A stretch of 64,000 bases of DNA, from contig NC_092336.1 in the NCBI RefSeq assembly GCF_046630445.1, positions 296,490,001 to 296,554,000 of the forward strand, in the 5' to 3' direction. Below the pieces are notes generated by a model. That model saw only the letters and a list, made by a program, of their open reading frames with translations, ran no database searches and was not told the DNA's origin. The translations under genes were made by a program, and so were the position numbers. The first letter of the stretch is position 1; each line of letters starts with the position of its first letter. This DNA comes from Rutidosis leptorrhynchoides. Taxonomy: Eukaryota > Streptophyta > Magnoliopsida > Asterales > Asteraceae. Below are positions 39,373-51,956 of this stretch, piece by piece.

Positions 39373-39997
39373 TGAAATGTCCCGTTCATATTGATTATAA
39401 ACGTTCCATATTAATTGATTTCGTTCCGAGGTTTTGACCTCTATATGAGACGTTTTTCAAAGAATGCATTCATTTTTTAAAACAACCATAACCTTTATTT
39501 TATCAATAAACGTTTTAAAAGCATTACGTAGATTATCAAATAATGATAATTTAAAATATAATGTTTACACATGACCATTACATAATGGTTTACAATAGAA
39601 ATATATTACATCGACATATGTTTCTTGAATGCAATTTTTACACAATATCATACAAACATGGACTCCAAATCTTGTCCTTATTTTAGTATGCAACATCGGA
39701 AGCTCTTAGTATTCACCTGAGAATAAACATGCTTTAAACGTCAACAAAAATGTTGGTGAGTTATAGGTTTAACCTATATATATCAAATCGTAACAATAGA
39801 CCACAAGATTTCATATTTCAATACACATCCCATACATAGAGATAAAAATCATTCATATGGTGCACACCTGGTAACCGACATTAACAAGATGCAAATATAA
39901 GAATATCCCCATCATTCCGGGACACCCTTCGGATATGATATAAATTTCGAAGTACTAAAGCATCCGGTACTTTGGATGGGGTTTGTTAGGCCCAATA
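39373..39997 (-). repeat. Tekay-type LTR fragment, left part
   Basis: It begins TGAAATGTCCCG and is similar throughout to 48708-49329. It is interrupted at CAATA by element II and resumes at 47021. No second LTR or internal region is attached within the window, so it is either a solo LTR or part of a larger element whose rest lies beyond 64000. Confidence 0.8.
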
Positions 39998-42433
39998 TGT
40001 AACATCCCGCGTTTTTCCGTTAAATTTATTTTTAACACTATCTTTTTTTTTAAATAATACCTTTCATTATTTAAATTCGTAGTTTCCGTTGACTAACGTT
40101 CTAAATTTCCCGTTATTTAATTATAACATCACTCGTTTACTCGAGCATTTTTAAAATATTCGTTTGGTTAATTCCCGCACCCGCTTTGAAACTTGAGGGA
40201 CCGAGGTTGCCAAGTGGGCAAACTAGTTGACTAGGTCAACTAGTCAACCCACCTTACCCATCCATTTTTTTCACCTCCCACCTTCTTCCTCTTTTCTCTC
40301 TACTTCCCTTTCATGAACTCAAACACCCATCTTCATAAAATCATCATCTAAATCCGGATCGAGAAGCAAACTTCAAAACAAATTACATTTCCGTGATCCT
40401 CTCTTCATCCTCTTCGATTTGGTACCAATTTCATAGCTTGGGGTAAAGTTTCTAAAAACTCTAGATTTCTCTAAATTCGTGTTTTTGACTTGAAATGGTG
40501 TTAGTTAGTGTCTATGGCTCGTGTATAACATGAATATATGTTTTGTTTGCTCGATTCGTTGTTTTGAGTAACTAGTTTGAACAATTGAAATGGGTGTGCT
40601 TAATCCTTGATTTTTGGATGAGTTAATGTTGTTAAATTGTTAGAGTTTATGTTTTAAAAGTGTTACTAGCATCTTTAGCATCAATTTGATGTGTAGGTTG
40701 ATTTGGAAAACATCATTAACATGATTATTGGTTTTGTGATTCTTGATTAGGGTTTGATGAACTCTAAAAGGAAATTTTGATACTTTGAATGCCATGAAAT
40801 GTTATTAGTTAGTGATTAGTTGTATTGTATGTTTCATTACCTTCAAAACGGCATATCATATGTATGAATTGCATTCCCGAATCTTAAAATGCGTTTTGTA
40901 AACTTGAAACGATGGTTTTGAACTTTTAATGACCACTTGACGAGATTTTTGGCTATTGTAAATGATGTTTTTGCTTGATGAAAGGTGGTTAGTTGTATTC
41001 CTTGTCAAAATACCTTTCAAATGATATAAGATACTTGTTTTGGATGTTTACGGTTTAGGATTTATGGGTATTTGAAGTTGGATTCGTGCTTGAGTGTGAA
41101 AACTGCCAGAATTCTCTGCACAGGTAATGGCGCGGCGCGCCATATACCCGCGCGGCGCGCCAAAGTGGTCTGTCCAACTTTGTCGATTTTTGAATAATGT
41201 TTGCTATGCTACACACCCCCGATCAACATGAAACTTGGACAACATGCTCATATATGATTTCTAAGCTCATGAAAATAGTTCGGGACCCGACCCGGCCCCA
41301 TTGACTTTTTCGTTGACTTTGACCAAGTTTGACTTTTAGTCAAACTTAACAAAACACTTATGCAATCGTTCTAATCTTATTTTATACTTGATTCTTGCAT
41401 GAAACTTGACAACGTGATTCACATGCTATATATTCGAGTCATAACGAGCCATAGGACTAATTGAACACATTTCACCCGACCTTGTGTCGTAACCGGTTAA
41501 TTGATACAACTTATTTGTTTAGGTCAAGGCTAAGCAACTTTTATGCACACGTTTACTTTGTGAAGTACTTTATTAACTCTTGCACTCAAGGTGAGATCAT
41601 AGTCCCACTTTTACTCTTTTTGAACTTATATTTGGGATGAGAAAACATAAACGATTCTTTTAAACTAAGTGAACACAAGTACAGGAAAACAAACATTCTA
41701 CATACGAGTTTAGAACAAAAATCCTCAATTCGATTATCATTAGTTACATTTGCAGTGTGTAAGTGTAGGCGTGAACTTATGTTGTATGGCCATATGGGTT
41801 TGACAAACCCTCATCTAGGACGGTTCGCTACCGTCTACGGATGAAATATATTTTCGAGAAACGGTGTTGTTCTAGCACTATGAATGGGGTATCAACGGAC
41901 GGAACGTTAAGCCTTGATAATTGGTTGCTCATGAATATTAACTTTTAGAATGTACTACTACTTTATCAATGTTGCAAATCTTGTGGTTCGACTTACTCTT
42001 ACTCACTTACTTATTTAAACCTATGATTTCACCAACGTTTTTCGTTGACAGTTTTCTATATGTTTCTCAGGTTCATACTTGGCTACTTGATACATGCTTC
42101 CGCACACTTTGATTACTTGCTTGGAGTCAAGCATACATGCATACGCTAGGGATAGCGCTTTTGGATTCAAACTTTAAGCATACATACTTTCGCTATTTAT
42201 AGCAAACTGTAATTTTAAACTAATTATGTCGCAAGTTATTTCATTTATACTTTATACTCTTGTAAACTTAAACTTGTCGTCGAACGGTTTTGTAAACTAA
42301 ACTTTGCAAGCATGATACGTTTCAAAAGAATGCGACATAATTTTGGTCAAACGAGTCTCATATAGGGACTACGACCACGTAACGGGACCTAAGTAGTCGG
42401 CGCCGTCAATGACGATTTGGTCGGGTCGCTACA
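39998..42433 (+). repeat. 5' LTR of element II
   Basis: It starts TGTAACATCCCGCG and ends GGTCGCTACA. Its GC-rich double palindrome at 41129-41161 stands out in AT-rich sequence. The T-rich start and the doubled ctagttgactaggtcaactagtcaac block near 40220-40245 are also present in the other LTR. Confidence 0.94.
41129..41161. other. Paired GGCGCGCC palindromes in 5' LTR of element II
   Basis: GGCGCGGCGCGCC, catataccc-type spacer, then CGCGCGGCGCGCC: two 8-bp palindromes GGCGCGCC 20 bp apart. The same block is at 45717-45749 in the 3' LTR. The CpGs are all intact in both LTRs. Confidence 0.9.
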
Positions 42434-42435
42434 GA

Positions 42436-42447
42436 TGGTATCAGAGC
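42436..42447 (+). promoter_or_regulatory. Primer-binding site of element II
   Basis: TGGTATCAGAGC, two bases after the LTR: initiator Met tRNA type. Confidence 0.95.
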
Positions 42448-42756
42448 GTTGGTTGTAGGGATTTAGAGTTCATTGGTGTCAACCCCGAGTCGTTAGGACG
42501 CATTAGTGAATCTAGACTACAACCGGATAGTTAGCCATTGCATTCTGACATACATTTGCTATAGATAGCACTTGCTTGACTACTTGTGCATTATACTTGA
42601 ATCATTCTTAATCAAACTTTTTAATGGTACCCAACCTTCATCATACGAATTCGTATTCCGCCACTTTTTGGTAACACACGTGAATTCAAGGTTTATACGC
42701 GTACGGATGACCACGACTTCGTTAGTCACTCTAGTTCGGGAATTCTGACTCCTTGG

Positions 42757-43014
42757 TTGTTATCCACCCCATCTCAGCTTACTATCCACAAGTGTTGTAA
42801 AGTTACCACCACTACTCTAGATGAGTATCGTCATCACTATTTATCACTACGGTTGCGTACTACTCGTTATCATGACTCGTTACTCTTTTCATACCTAAAT
42901 ACATTTTTGTGTGACTCGAACCGCATTGACGTGAATAATCATTTATACACTTCCCTCGGGGAACGCTTCTTTAGAGTTGCACTAATTCGTTCGATTCAAT
43001 ACGAATCACGTTAG
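42757..43014 (+). CDS. Unrecognised 85-codon ORF in element II leader
   Basis: This is the first ORF of any length after the primer site (MLSTPSQLTIHKCC...). It has no motif I recognise and no counterpart in the LARD leader. It may be chance or the remains of gag. Around it (42450-43080) I see no other coding signal. Confidence 0.15.
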   Translation: MLSTPSQLTIHKCCKVTTTTLDEYRHHYLSLRLRTTRYHDSLLFSYLNTFLCDSNRIDVNNHLYTSLGERFFRVALIRSIQYESR

Positions 43015-43091
43015 AGACGTCGTTACACTTTGTTTATTTTAAATTTTCACGATTACACGAACTTGATTCTATGGAGTGATGTGGGAATGGA

Positions 43092-43214
43092 GGTATGAGT
43101 TAGCGTAATATAACGTCATTTGATCAACGTAGTTATATTACGGTAAGTCATACCAAATTTCTAATGACACGTGATGGTGGTTGGACTCGATCAACCTAAT
43201 CACCACCATGTGCC
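43092..43214 (+). other. Double stem-loop region of element II
   Basis: Stem-loop 1: arms 43092-43114 and 43132-43154 pair at 21 of 23 positions; the 17-nt loop contains TTGATCAA (43120-43127). Stem-loop 2: 43166-43182 against 43198-43214, 13 of 17 Watson-Crick plus wobble-type differences. It lies about 650 nt after the primer site. Homologous to 18868-18979. Confidence 0.75.
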
Positions 43215-43679
43215 ATGTACATGATTTCACTTTTCTTGTTTGGATATCCGAAAACTCCGAGAATATTGATAACAACCATACCCGGGACACATCTTCGATT
43301 ATTGTCTAACCATATTTATGCTTCCGAATGAATGGAAAATTCTTTCAACTTCAAACATATGTTATACGCGTATACTATCTCGTCTTCGCACGGTTTCATC
43401 GAAGAACTACAATATGCTTGATATGCCCACATCGAGGCGGAAATTTCTCTCGTATTACACTCGTACTTCCGTTTAAGGAAAATATTTTATCTAAATTCTC
43501 AATGGAGGGAGAGACTCTTCACGTTATACTAGTATTCGCCACGAGGGTGAATAGTCCTAACGAACGTTTTCGGAAACCGATAAATCTTTCGTGGCGTGAA
43601 ATTCTCGAGAAACAGAAACTTGTTCTAACAAACGTTTTTAAGTCCTAACAAACTTGTTCGAATATACCTTACAGAAATG

Positions 43680-44540
43680 TACCTCGTCTTGGATCGAGAT
43701 TCTCGTTTCACTTGTAGATTTCGGAGTGCTTTTCGAAAAGCCTCGGGACCACGTTTAAACATGAGTACCACACATCAACCATAAACCGACGAACAAAGCA
43801 AACATACAATTCAAACCTTGGAAACCGTAATACGAGTTTGTGTTATCAACTCCAAATTTACTTGAGAAGAGTATTTTCCTTTAGCCTAATTCTCTTACTA
43901 CAATGATTTTCATTCTAGTTTTAACGTCACACCTTTTGAAATCTTATGTGACCGGAAACGTCATTCTCCTTTTGTAGAACCAAGTTAATGATAATCAAAC
44001 CACCGAACCCGAGCTAATTCATGGAACAACCAAGAAACTTCTTTAACCTCAGAAAGGCTCGAGACGACCGTAGTCGCTAAAGGAGCTATGCCACTGTTAG
44101 ACGTAAACTTTTCAAATTCCATGTGGAAAACCGCGTAACGTTAAAAGTCGCACCTTGAAAAGGTGTAGTCCGTTTCGGAAACGTAGAAAGCTAAATCCGC
44201 GATATTTTTAGTCCTTTTGAAATTTTGGGGTGTGTTGTGCCCGTTGCTTACCGCTTCGAACTTCCGACTCAAACAAATTTCGTTCATCCTACATTCTGTG
44301 TATCAAACTTAAAGGCGTGTCTTGCGAGACAAGAACTTGTTATCCTCTACGATGAACTTACTATCAACGATAAACCTCACTTCCAAGGAGGACCGGTTGA
44401 AACTATAAATCGCGGAACCAAACTTTAAACCAAGGTAAAATCGCGACTGTCGAAGTTCGTTGAAATACCCGAAGGAGTACCTTCACTTATTCGTAGAACC
44501 GACAACGCAATATCTCGAGGAAGAAACAACGACTACTACT
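43680..44540 (+). pseudogene. Decayed integrase and chromodomain end of pol in element II
   Basis: Frames across this stretch show a recognisable but broken Ty3-type integrase: LDRDSRF (second catalytic Asp region) near 43690, THQP...TDEQS with a stop inside near 43770, TIQTLET, FSYYNDFHSS and a TPFE motif near 43930. Farther on, an open piece at 44225-44428 carries VAYRFELP, VHPTFCVSNLKACLA and a PVETINR segment typical of the C-terminal domain of chromovirus integrase. A chromodomain-like tail with a stop follows near 44450. Several stops and frame changes rule out a functional product. The order and end position just before the hairpin/PPT match the intact relative at 57774-62246. Confidence 0.8.
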
Positions 44541-44547
44541 TCTAACT

Positions 44548-44584
44548 AAATTTCGGGACGAAATTTCTTTTAAGGTGTAGGTAA
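44548..44584 (+). promoter_or_regulatory. Hairpin and polypurine tract of element II
   Basis: AAATTTCGGGACGAAATTT (44548-44566), then CTTTTAAGGTGTAGGTAA up to the LTR. The hairpin is identical to that of the LARD and chromovirus although the following purine tract differs. Confidence 0.85.
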
Positions 44585-47020
44585 TGTAACATCCCGCGTT
44601 TTTCCGTTAAATTTATTTTTAACACTATCTTTTTTTTTTAAATAATACCTTTCGTTATTTAAATTCGTAGTTTCCGTTGACTAACGTTCTAAATTTCCCG
44701 TTATTTAATTATAACATCACTCGTTTACTTGAGCATTTTTAAAATATTCGTTTGGTTAATTCCCGCACCCGCTTTGAAACTTGAGGGACCGAGGTTGCCA
44801 AGTGGACAAACTAGTTGACTAGGTCAACTAGTCAACCCACCTTATCCATCCATTTTTTTCACCTCCCACCTTCTTCCTCTTTTCTCTCTACTTCCGTTTC
44901 ATGAACTCAAACACCCATCTTCATAAAATCATCATCTAAATTCGGATCGAGAAGCAAACTTTAAAACAAATTACATTTCTGTGATCCTCTCTTCATCCTC
45001 TTCGATTTGGTACCAATTTCATAGCTTGGGGTAAAATTTCTAAAAACTCTAGATTTCTCTAAATTCGTGTTTTTGACTTGAAATGGTGTTAGTTAGTGTC
45101 TATGGCTCGTGTATAACATGAATATATGTTTTGTTTGCTCGATTCGTTGTTTTGAGTAACTAGTTTGAACAATTGAAATGGGTGTGCTTAATCCTTGATT
45201 TTTGGATGAGTTAATGTTGTTAAATTGTTAGAGTTTATGTTTTAAAAGTGTTACTAGCATCTTTAGCATCAATTTGATGTGTAGGTTGATTTGGAAAACA
45301 TCATTAACATGATTATTGGTTTTGTGATTCTTGATTAGGGTTTGATGAACTCTAAAAGGAAATTTTGATGCTTTGAATGCCATGAAATGTTATTAGTTAG
45401 TGATTAGTTGTATTGTATGTTTCATTACCTTCAAAACGGCATATCATATGTGTGAATTGCATTTCCGAATCTTAAAATGCGTTTTGTAAACTTGAAACGA
45501 TGGTTTTGAAATTTTAATGACCACTTGACGAGATTTTCGGCTATTGTAAATGATGTTTTTGCTTGATGAAAAGTGGTTAGTTGTATTCCTTGTCAAAATA
45601 CCTTTCCAATGATATAAGATACTTGTTTTGGATGTTTACGGTTTAGGATTTATGGGTATTTGAAGTTGGATTCGTGCTTGAGTGTGAAAACTGCCAGAAT
45701 TCTCTACACAGGTAATGGCGCGGCGCGCCATATACCCGCGCGGCGCGCCAAAGTGGTCTGTCCAACTTTGTCGATTTTTGAATAATGTTTGCTATGCTAC
45801 ACACCCCCGATCAACATGAAACTTGGACAACATGCTCATATATGATTTCTAAGCTCATGAAAATAGTTCGGGACCCGACCTGACCCCATTGACTTTTTCA
45901 TTGACTTTGACCAAGTTTGACTTTTAGTCAAACTTAACAAAACACTTATGCAATCGTTCTAATCTTATTTTATACTTGATTCTTGCATGAAACTTGACAA
46001 CGTGATTCACATGCTATATATTCGAGTCATAACGAGCAATAGGACTAATTGAACACATTTCACCCGACCTTGTGTCGTAACCGGTTAATTGATACAACTT
46101 ATTTGTTTAGGTCAAAGTTAAGCAACTTTCATGCACACGTTTACTTTGTGAAGTACTTTATTAACTCTTGCACTCAAGGTGAGATCATAGTCCCACTTTT
46201 ACTCTTTTTGAACTTATATTTGGGATGAGAAAACATAAACGATTCTTTTAAACTAAGTGAACACAAGTACACGAAAACAAACATTCTACATACGAGTTTA
46301 GAACAAAAATCCTCAATTCGATTATCATTAGTTACATTTGCAGTGTGTAAGTGTAGGCGTAAACTTATGTTGTATGGCCATATGGGTTTGACAAACCCTC
46401 ATCTAGGACGGTTCACTACCGTCTACGGATGAAATATATTTTCGAGAAACAGTGTTGTTCTTGCACTATGAATGGGGTATCAACGGACGGAACGTTAAGC
46501 CTTGATAATTGGGTGCTCGTGAATATTAACTTTTAGAATGTACTACTACTTTATCAATGTTGCAAATCTTGTGGTTCGACTTACTCTTACTCACTTACTT
46601 ATTTAAACCTATGATTTCACCAACGTTTTTCGTTGACAGTTTTCTATATGTTTCTCAGGTACATACTTGGCTACTTGATACATGCTTCCGCACACTTTGA
46701 TTACTTGCTTGGAGTCAAGCATACATGCATACGCTAGGGATAGCGCTTTTGGATCAAACTTTAAGCATACATACTTTCGCTATTTATAGCAAACTGTGAT
46801 TTTAAACTAATTATGTCGCAAGTTATTTCATTTATACTTTATACTCTTGTAAACTTAAACTTGTCGTCGAACGGTTTTGTAAACTAAACTTTGCAAGCAT
46901 GATACGTTTCAAAAGAATGCGACATAATTTTGGTCAAACGAGTCTCATATAGGGACTACGACCACGTAACGGGACCTAAGTAGTCGGCGCCGTCAATGAC
47001 GATTTGGTCGGGTCGCTACA
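44585..47020 (+). repeat. 3' LTR of element II
   Basis: Same length and termini as the 5' LTR. The GC palindrome pair is at 45717-45749. It is followed by CAATA (47021-47025). Confidence 0.94.
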
Positions 47021-48707
47021 CAATAGATCTATCTTTAGGATTCGCGTCAATTAGGGTGTCTGTTCCCTAATTCTTAGATTACCAGACTTAATAAAAAGGG
47101 GCATATTCGATTTCGATAATTCAACCATAGAATGTAGTTTCACGTACTTGTGTCTATTTTGTAAATCATTTATAAAACCTACATGTATTCTCATCCCAAA
47201 AATATTAGATTTTAAAAGTGGGACTATAACTCACTTTCACAGATATTTCCTTCCTCGGAAATAAGACTTGGCTACGGATCGATTCACGAACCTATACAAA
47301 TATGTACATATATATCAAAGTATGATCAAAATATAATTACAACCATTTTTATTATGTTTTAAAGATTTGAGTGTATTAAGTCAGCTGTCCTCGTTAATAA
47401 CCTACAACTAGTTGTCTACAGTTAGATGTACAGAAATAAATCGATATATATTATCTTGAATCAATCCACGACCCAGTGTATACACGTCTCAGGCTAGATC
47501 ACAACTCAAAGTATATATATTTTTGGAATCAACCTCAACCCTGTATAGCTAACTCCAACATTACTGCATATAGAGTGTCTATGGTTGTTCCAAATAATAT
47601 ATATACATGGATCGATATGATATGTCAAAACATTTGCATATGTGTTTATGGTATCCCAAGATTACATAATATATTAGAATATCTGTATAATACAATATAA
47701 GTTAGCTAGGATATGATTTATATAGATTTGTTACCAATTTTCACGTAGCTACAACAAGAAAAATTATCCAATCTTGTTTTACCCATAACTTCTTTGTTTT
47801 AAATCCGTTTTGAGTGAATCAAATTGCTATGGTTTCATATTGAACTCTATTTTATGAATAAAAATAGAAAAAGTATAGGTTTATTGTCAGAAATATAAGT
47901 TACAAGTCGTTTTTGTAAGAGGTAGTCATTTCAGTCGAAAAAACGACGTCTTGATGACCATTTTGAAAAACATACTTCCACTTTGAGTTTAACCATGATT
48001 TTTGGTTATAGTTTCATGTTCATAAGAAAAATCATTTTCCCAGAATAACAACTTTTAAATCAAAGTTTATCATAGTTTTTAATTAACTAACCCAAAACAG
48101 CCCGCGGTGTTACTACGACGGCGTAAATCCGGTTTTACGGTGTTTTTCGTGTTTCCAGGTTTTAAATCATTAAGTTAGCATATCATATAGATATATAACA
48201 TGTTTTTAGTTGATTTTAAAAGTCAAGTTAGAAGGATTAACTTTTGTTTGCGAACAAGTTTAGAATTAACTAAACTATGTTCTAGTGATTACAAGTTTAA
48301 ACCTTCGAATAAGATAGCTTTATATGTATGAATCGAATGATGTTATGAACATCATTACTACCTCAAGTTTTCTGGATAAAACTACTGGAAATGAGAAAAA
48401 TAGATCTAGCTTCAAAGGATCCTTGGATGGCTTGAAAGTTCTTGAAGCAGAATCATGACACGAAAACAGTTCAAGTAAGATTTTCACTCGAAATAAGATT
48501 GTTATAGTTGTAGAAATTGAATCAAAATTTGAATATGAATATTACCTTGAATTAGAAAGATAAACTACTGTAAATAACAAAGGTTCCTTGATCTTAGATG
48601 GTTACTTGGAATGGATTAGAAAGCTTGGAAGTAGACTTGCAAACTTGGAATTATTCTTGATTTTTATGAAACTATACTTATGGAATTTATGAAGAACACT
48701 TAGAACT
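47021..48707 (-). repeat. Tekay-type LTR fragment, right part
   Basis: It continues the LTR begun at 39373 and parallels 49330-50970. It stops abruptly at acttagaact where the chromovirus LTR (TGAAATGTCCCG) begins. The matching uninterrupted sequence (cttagaacttgaagatag) is at 50971-50988. Confidence 0.8.
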
Positions 48708-51261
48708 TGAAATGTCCCGTTCTTATTGATTAAAAACGTTCCATATTAATTGATTTCGTTGCGAGGTTTTGACCTCTATATGAGACGTTTTTCAAAGACT
48801 GCATTCATTTTTAAACAAACCATAACCTTTATTTCATCAATAAAGGTTTAAAAAGCTTTACGTAGATTATCAAATAATGATAATCTAAAATATCCTGTTT
48901 ACACACGACCATTACATAATGGTTTACAATACAAATATGTTACAACAAAATAAGTTTCTTGAATGCAGTTTTTACACAATATCATACAAGCATGGACTCC
49001 AAATCTTGTCCTTATTTAAGTATGCGACAGCGGAAGCTCTTAATAATCACCTGAGAATAAACATGCTTAAAACGTCAACAAAAATGTTGGTGAGTTATAG
49101 GTTTAACCTATATATATCAAATCGTAACAATAGACCACAAGATTTCATATTTCAATACACATCCCATACATAGAGATAAAAATCATTCATATGGTGAACA
49201 CCTGGTAATCGACAATAACAAGATGCATATATAAGAATATCCCCATCATTCCGGGACACCCTTCGGATATGATATAAATTTCGAAGTACTAAAGCATCCG
49301 GTACTTTGGATGGGGTTTGTTAGGCCCAATAGATCTATCTTTAGGATTCGCGTCAATTAGGGTGTCTGTTCCCTAATTCTTAGATTACCAGACTTAATAA
49401 AAAGGGGCATATTCGATTTCGATAATTCAACCATAGAATGTAGTTTCACGTACTTGTGTCTATTTTGTAAATCATTTATAAAACCTGCATGTATTCTCAT
49501 CCCAAAAATATTAGATTTTAAAAGTGGGACTATAACTCACTTTTACAGATTTTTACTTCGTCGGGAAGTAAGACTTGGCCACTGGTTGATTCACGAACCT
49601 ATAACAATATATACATATATATCAAAGTATGTTCAAAATATATTTACAACACTTTTAATATATTTTGATGTTTTAAGTTTATTAAGTCAGCTGTCCTCGT
49701 TAGTAACCTACAACTAGTTGTCCACAGTTAGATGTACAGAAATAAATCGATAAATATTATCTTGAATCAATCCACGACCCAGTGTATACGTATCTCAGTA
49801 TTGATCACAACTCAAACTATATATATTTTGGAATCAACCTCAACCCTGTATAGCTAACTCCAACATTCACATATAGAGTGTCTATGGTTGTTCCGAAATA
49901 TATATAGATGTGTCGACATGATAGGTCGAAACATTGTATACGTGTCTATGGTATCTCAAGATTACATAATATATAATACAAGTTGATTAAGTTATGGTTG
50001 GAATAGATTTGTTACCAATTTTCACGTAGCTAAAATGAAAAAAAATTATCCAATCTTGTTTTACCCATAACTTCTTCATTTTAAATCCGTTTTGAGTGAA
50101 TCAAATTGCTATGGTTTCATATTGAACTCTATTTTATGAATCTAAACAAAAAAAGTATAGGTTTCTAGTCGGAAAAATAAGTTACAAGTCGTTTTTGTAA
50201 AGGTAGTCATTTCAGTCGAAAGAACGACGTCTAGATGACCATTTTAGAAAACATACTTCCACTTTGAGTTTAACCATAATTTTTGGATATAGTTTCATGT
50301 TCATAATAAAAATCATTTTCTCAGAATAACAACTTTTAAATCAAAGTTTATCATAGTTTTTAATTAACTAACCCAAAACAGCCCGCGGTGTTACTACGAC
50401 GGCGTAAATCCGGTTTTACGGTGTTTTTCGTGTTTCCAGGTTTTAAATCATTAAGTTAGCATATCATATAGATATAGAACATGTGTTTAGTTGATTTTAA
50501 AAGTCAAGTTAGAAGGATTAACTTTTGTTTGCGAACAAGTTTAGAATTAACTAAACTATGTTCTAGTGATTACAAGTTTAAACCTTCGAATAAGATAGCT
50601 TTATATGTATGAATCGAATGATGTTATGAACATCATTATTACCTTAAGTTCCTTGGATGAACCTACTGGAAAAGAGAAAAATGGATCTAGCTTCAATGGA
50701 TCCTTGGATGGCTCAAAGTTCTTGAAGCAAAATCATGACACGAAAACAAGTTCAAGTAAGATCATCACTTGAAATAAGATTGTTATAGTTATAGAAATTG
50801 AACCAAAGTTTGAATATGATTATTACCTTGTATTAGAATGATAACCTACTGTAAGAAACAAAGATTTCTTGAGGTTGGATGATCACCTTACAAGATTGGA
50901 AGTGAGCTAGCAAACTTGAAAGTATTCTTGATTTTATGAAACTAGAACTTTTGGAATTTATGAAGAACACTTAGAACTTGAAGATAGAACTTGAGAGAGT
51001 TCAATTAGATGAAGAAAATTGAAGAATGAAAGTGTTTGTAGGTGTTTTTGGTCGTTGGTGTATGGATTAGATATAAAGGATATGTAATTTTGTTTTCATG
51101 TAAATAAGTCATGAATGATTACTCATATTTTTGTAATCTTATGAGATATTTCATGCTAGTTGCCAAATGATGGCTCCCACATGTGTTAGGTGACTCACAT
51201 GGGCTGCTAATAGCTGATCATTGGAGTGTATATACCAATACACTACTGGAAAAACCCCAAT

Positions 51262-51683
51262 TGGGGACAACAAAATTTTGTTTTTAGGGACGACATGTCG
51301 TCCTCAATAATCTTGCGGGACGACATGTCGTCCCCATAAAGTCGTCCCCAGTGTTCTGTCGCGAAAAGTTTTTCGGGACGACTGATTTTTTTTTAGGGAC
51401 GACGGTGGGACCCACTTTGACTTTTCAATTGTTAATCTTGTCCATTTTTTGGGGACGACTTTTAGGGACGGCATGTCGTCCCTAAAGAAATAATATTAAA
51501 AAAATCATTTTTCCAACGAATTAATAATTATAATATTTTTAATCTAATTGGGACGACTCTTTAGGGACGACATGTCGTCTCTAAAAAAATAATATTAAAA
51601 TATCCTATTTTCATTCTAAATAATAATAATAATATTAAAATGTAATTGGGGACGACAAAAGGGTACAACATGTCGTCCCCAAT
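51262..51683. repeat. Left subterminal palindrome array of CACTA
   Basis: Repeated GGGACGACATGTCGTCCC-type sequences occur at about 51287, 51317, 51467, 51564 and, split, 51648-51680, in complete and half forms. In En/Spm elements subterminal motifs in both orientations bind the TNPA-type protein. Confidence 0.85.
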
Positions 51684-51956
51684 AAGCTGTTATCGTTTTT
51701 GGGCCGATTAAAAACTGCTTTTCCAGCCGTAAAAACGGCACATTTAAACCAAATCAAAACCTGTTGCACAAAACACAATATATTTCACAAACACAAGCTC
51801 AACATTAATTAAAACATGTCCGAAACATTATCCAACCGTTACAAACTTAATCCGAATACTAAAAGATTACAATCCGACACAAAGTTTACAACCTTAAAAC
51901 ATTATCCAAAGTTTACAAACTTAAACCAAATCCGAATAGCAAACAAACTTACAAAC

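Larger units (their letters stand above)
39998..47020 (+). mobile_element. Element II: complete 7.0-kb non-autonomous chromovirus derivative
   Basis: Two LTRs of 2,436 bp (39998-42433 and 44585-47020; TGTAACATCCC...GGGTCGCTACA) differ at few positions by eye. They are flanked by CAATA at 39993-39997 and 47021-47025. The internal region is only 2,151 bp: a primer site, a leader with the stem-loop region shared with the LARD, then a decayed 3' end of pol (integrase core, C-terminal domain and chromodomain tail). It has no gag, protease or reverse transcriptase. The near-identical LTRs and dead coding remnant mean it moved with proteins supplied by another element. Confidence 0.93.
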
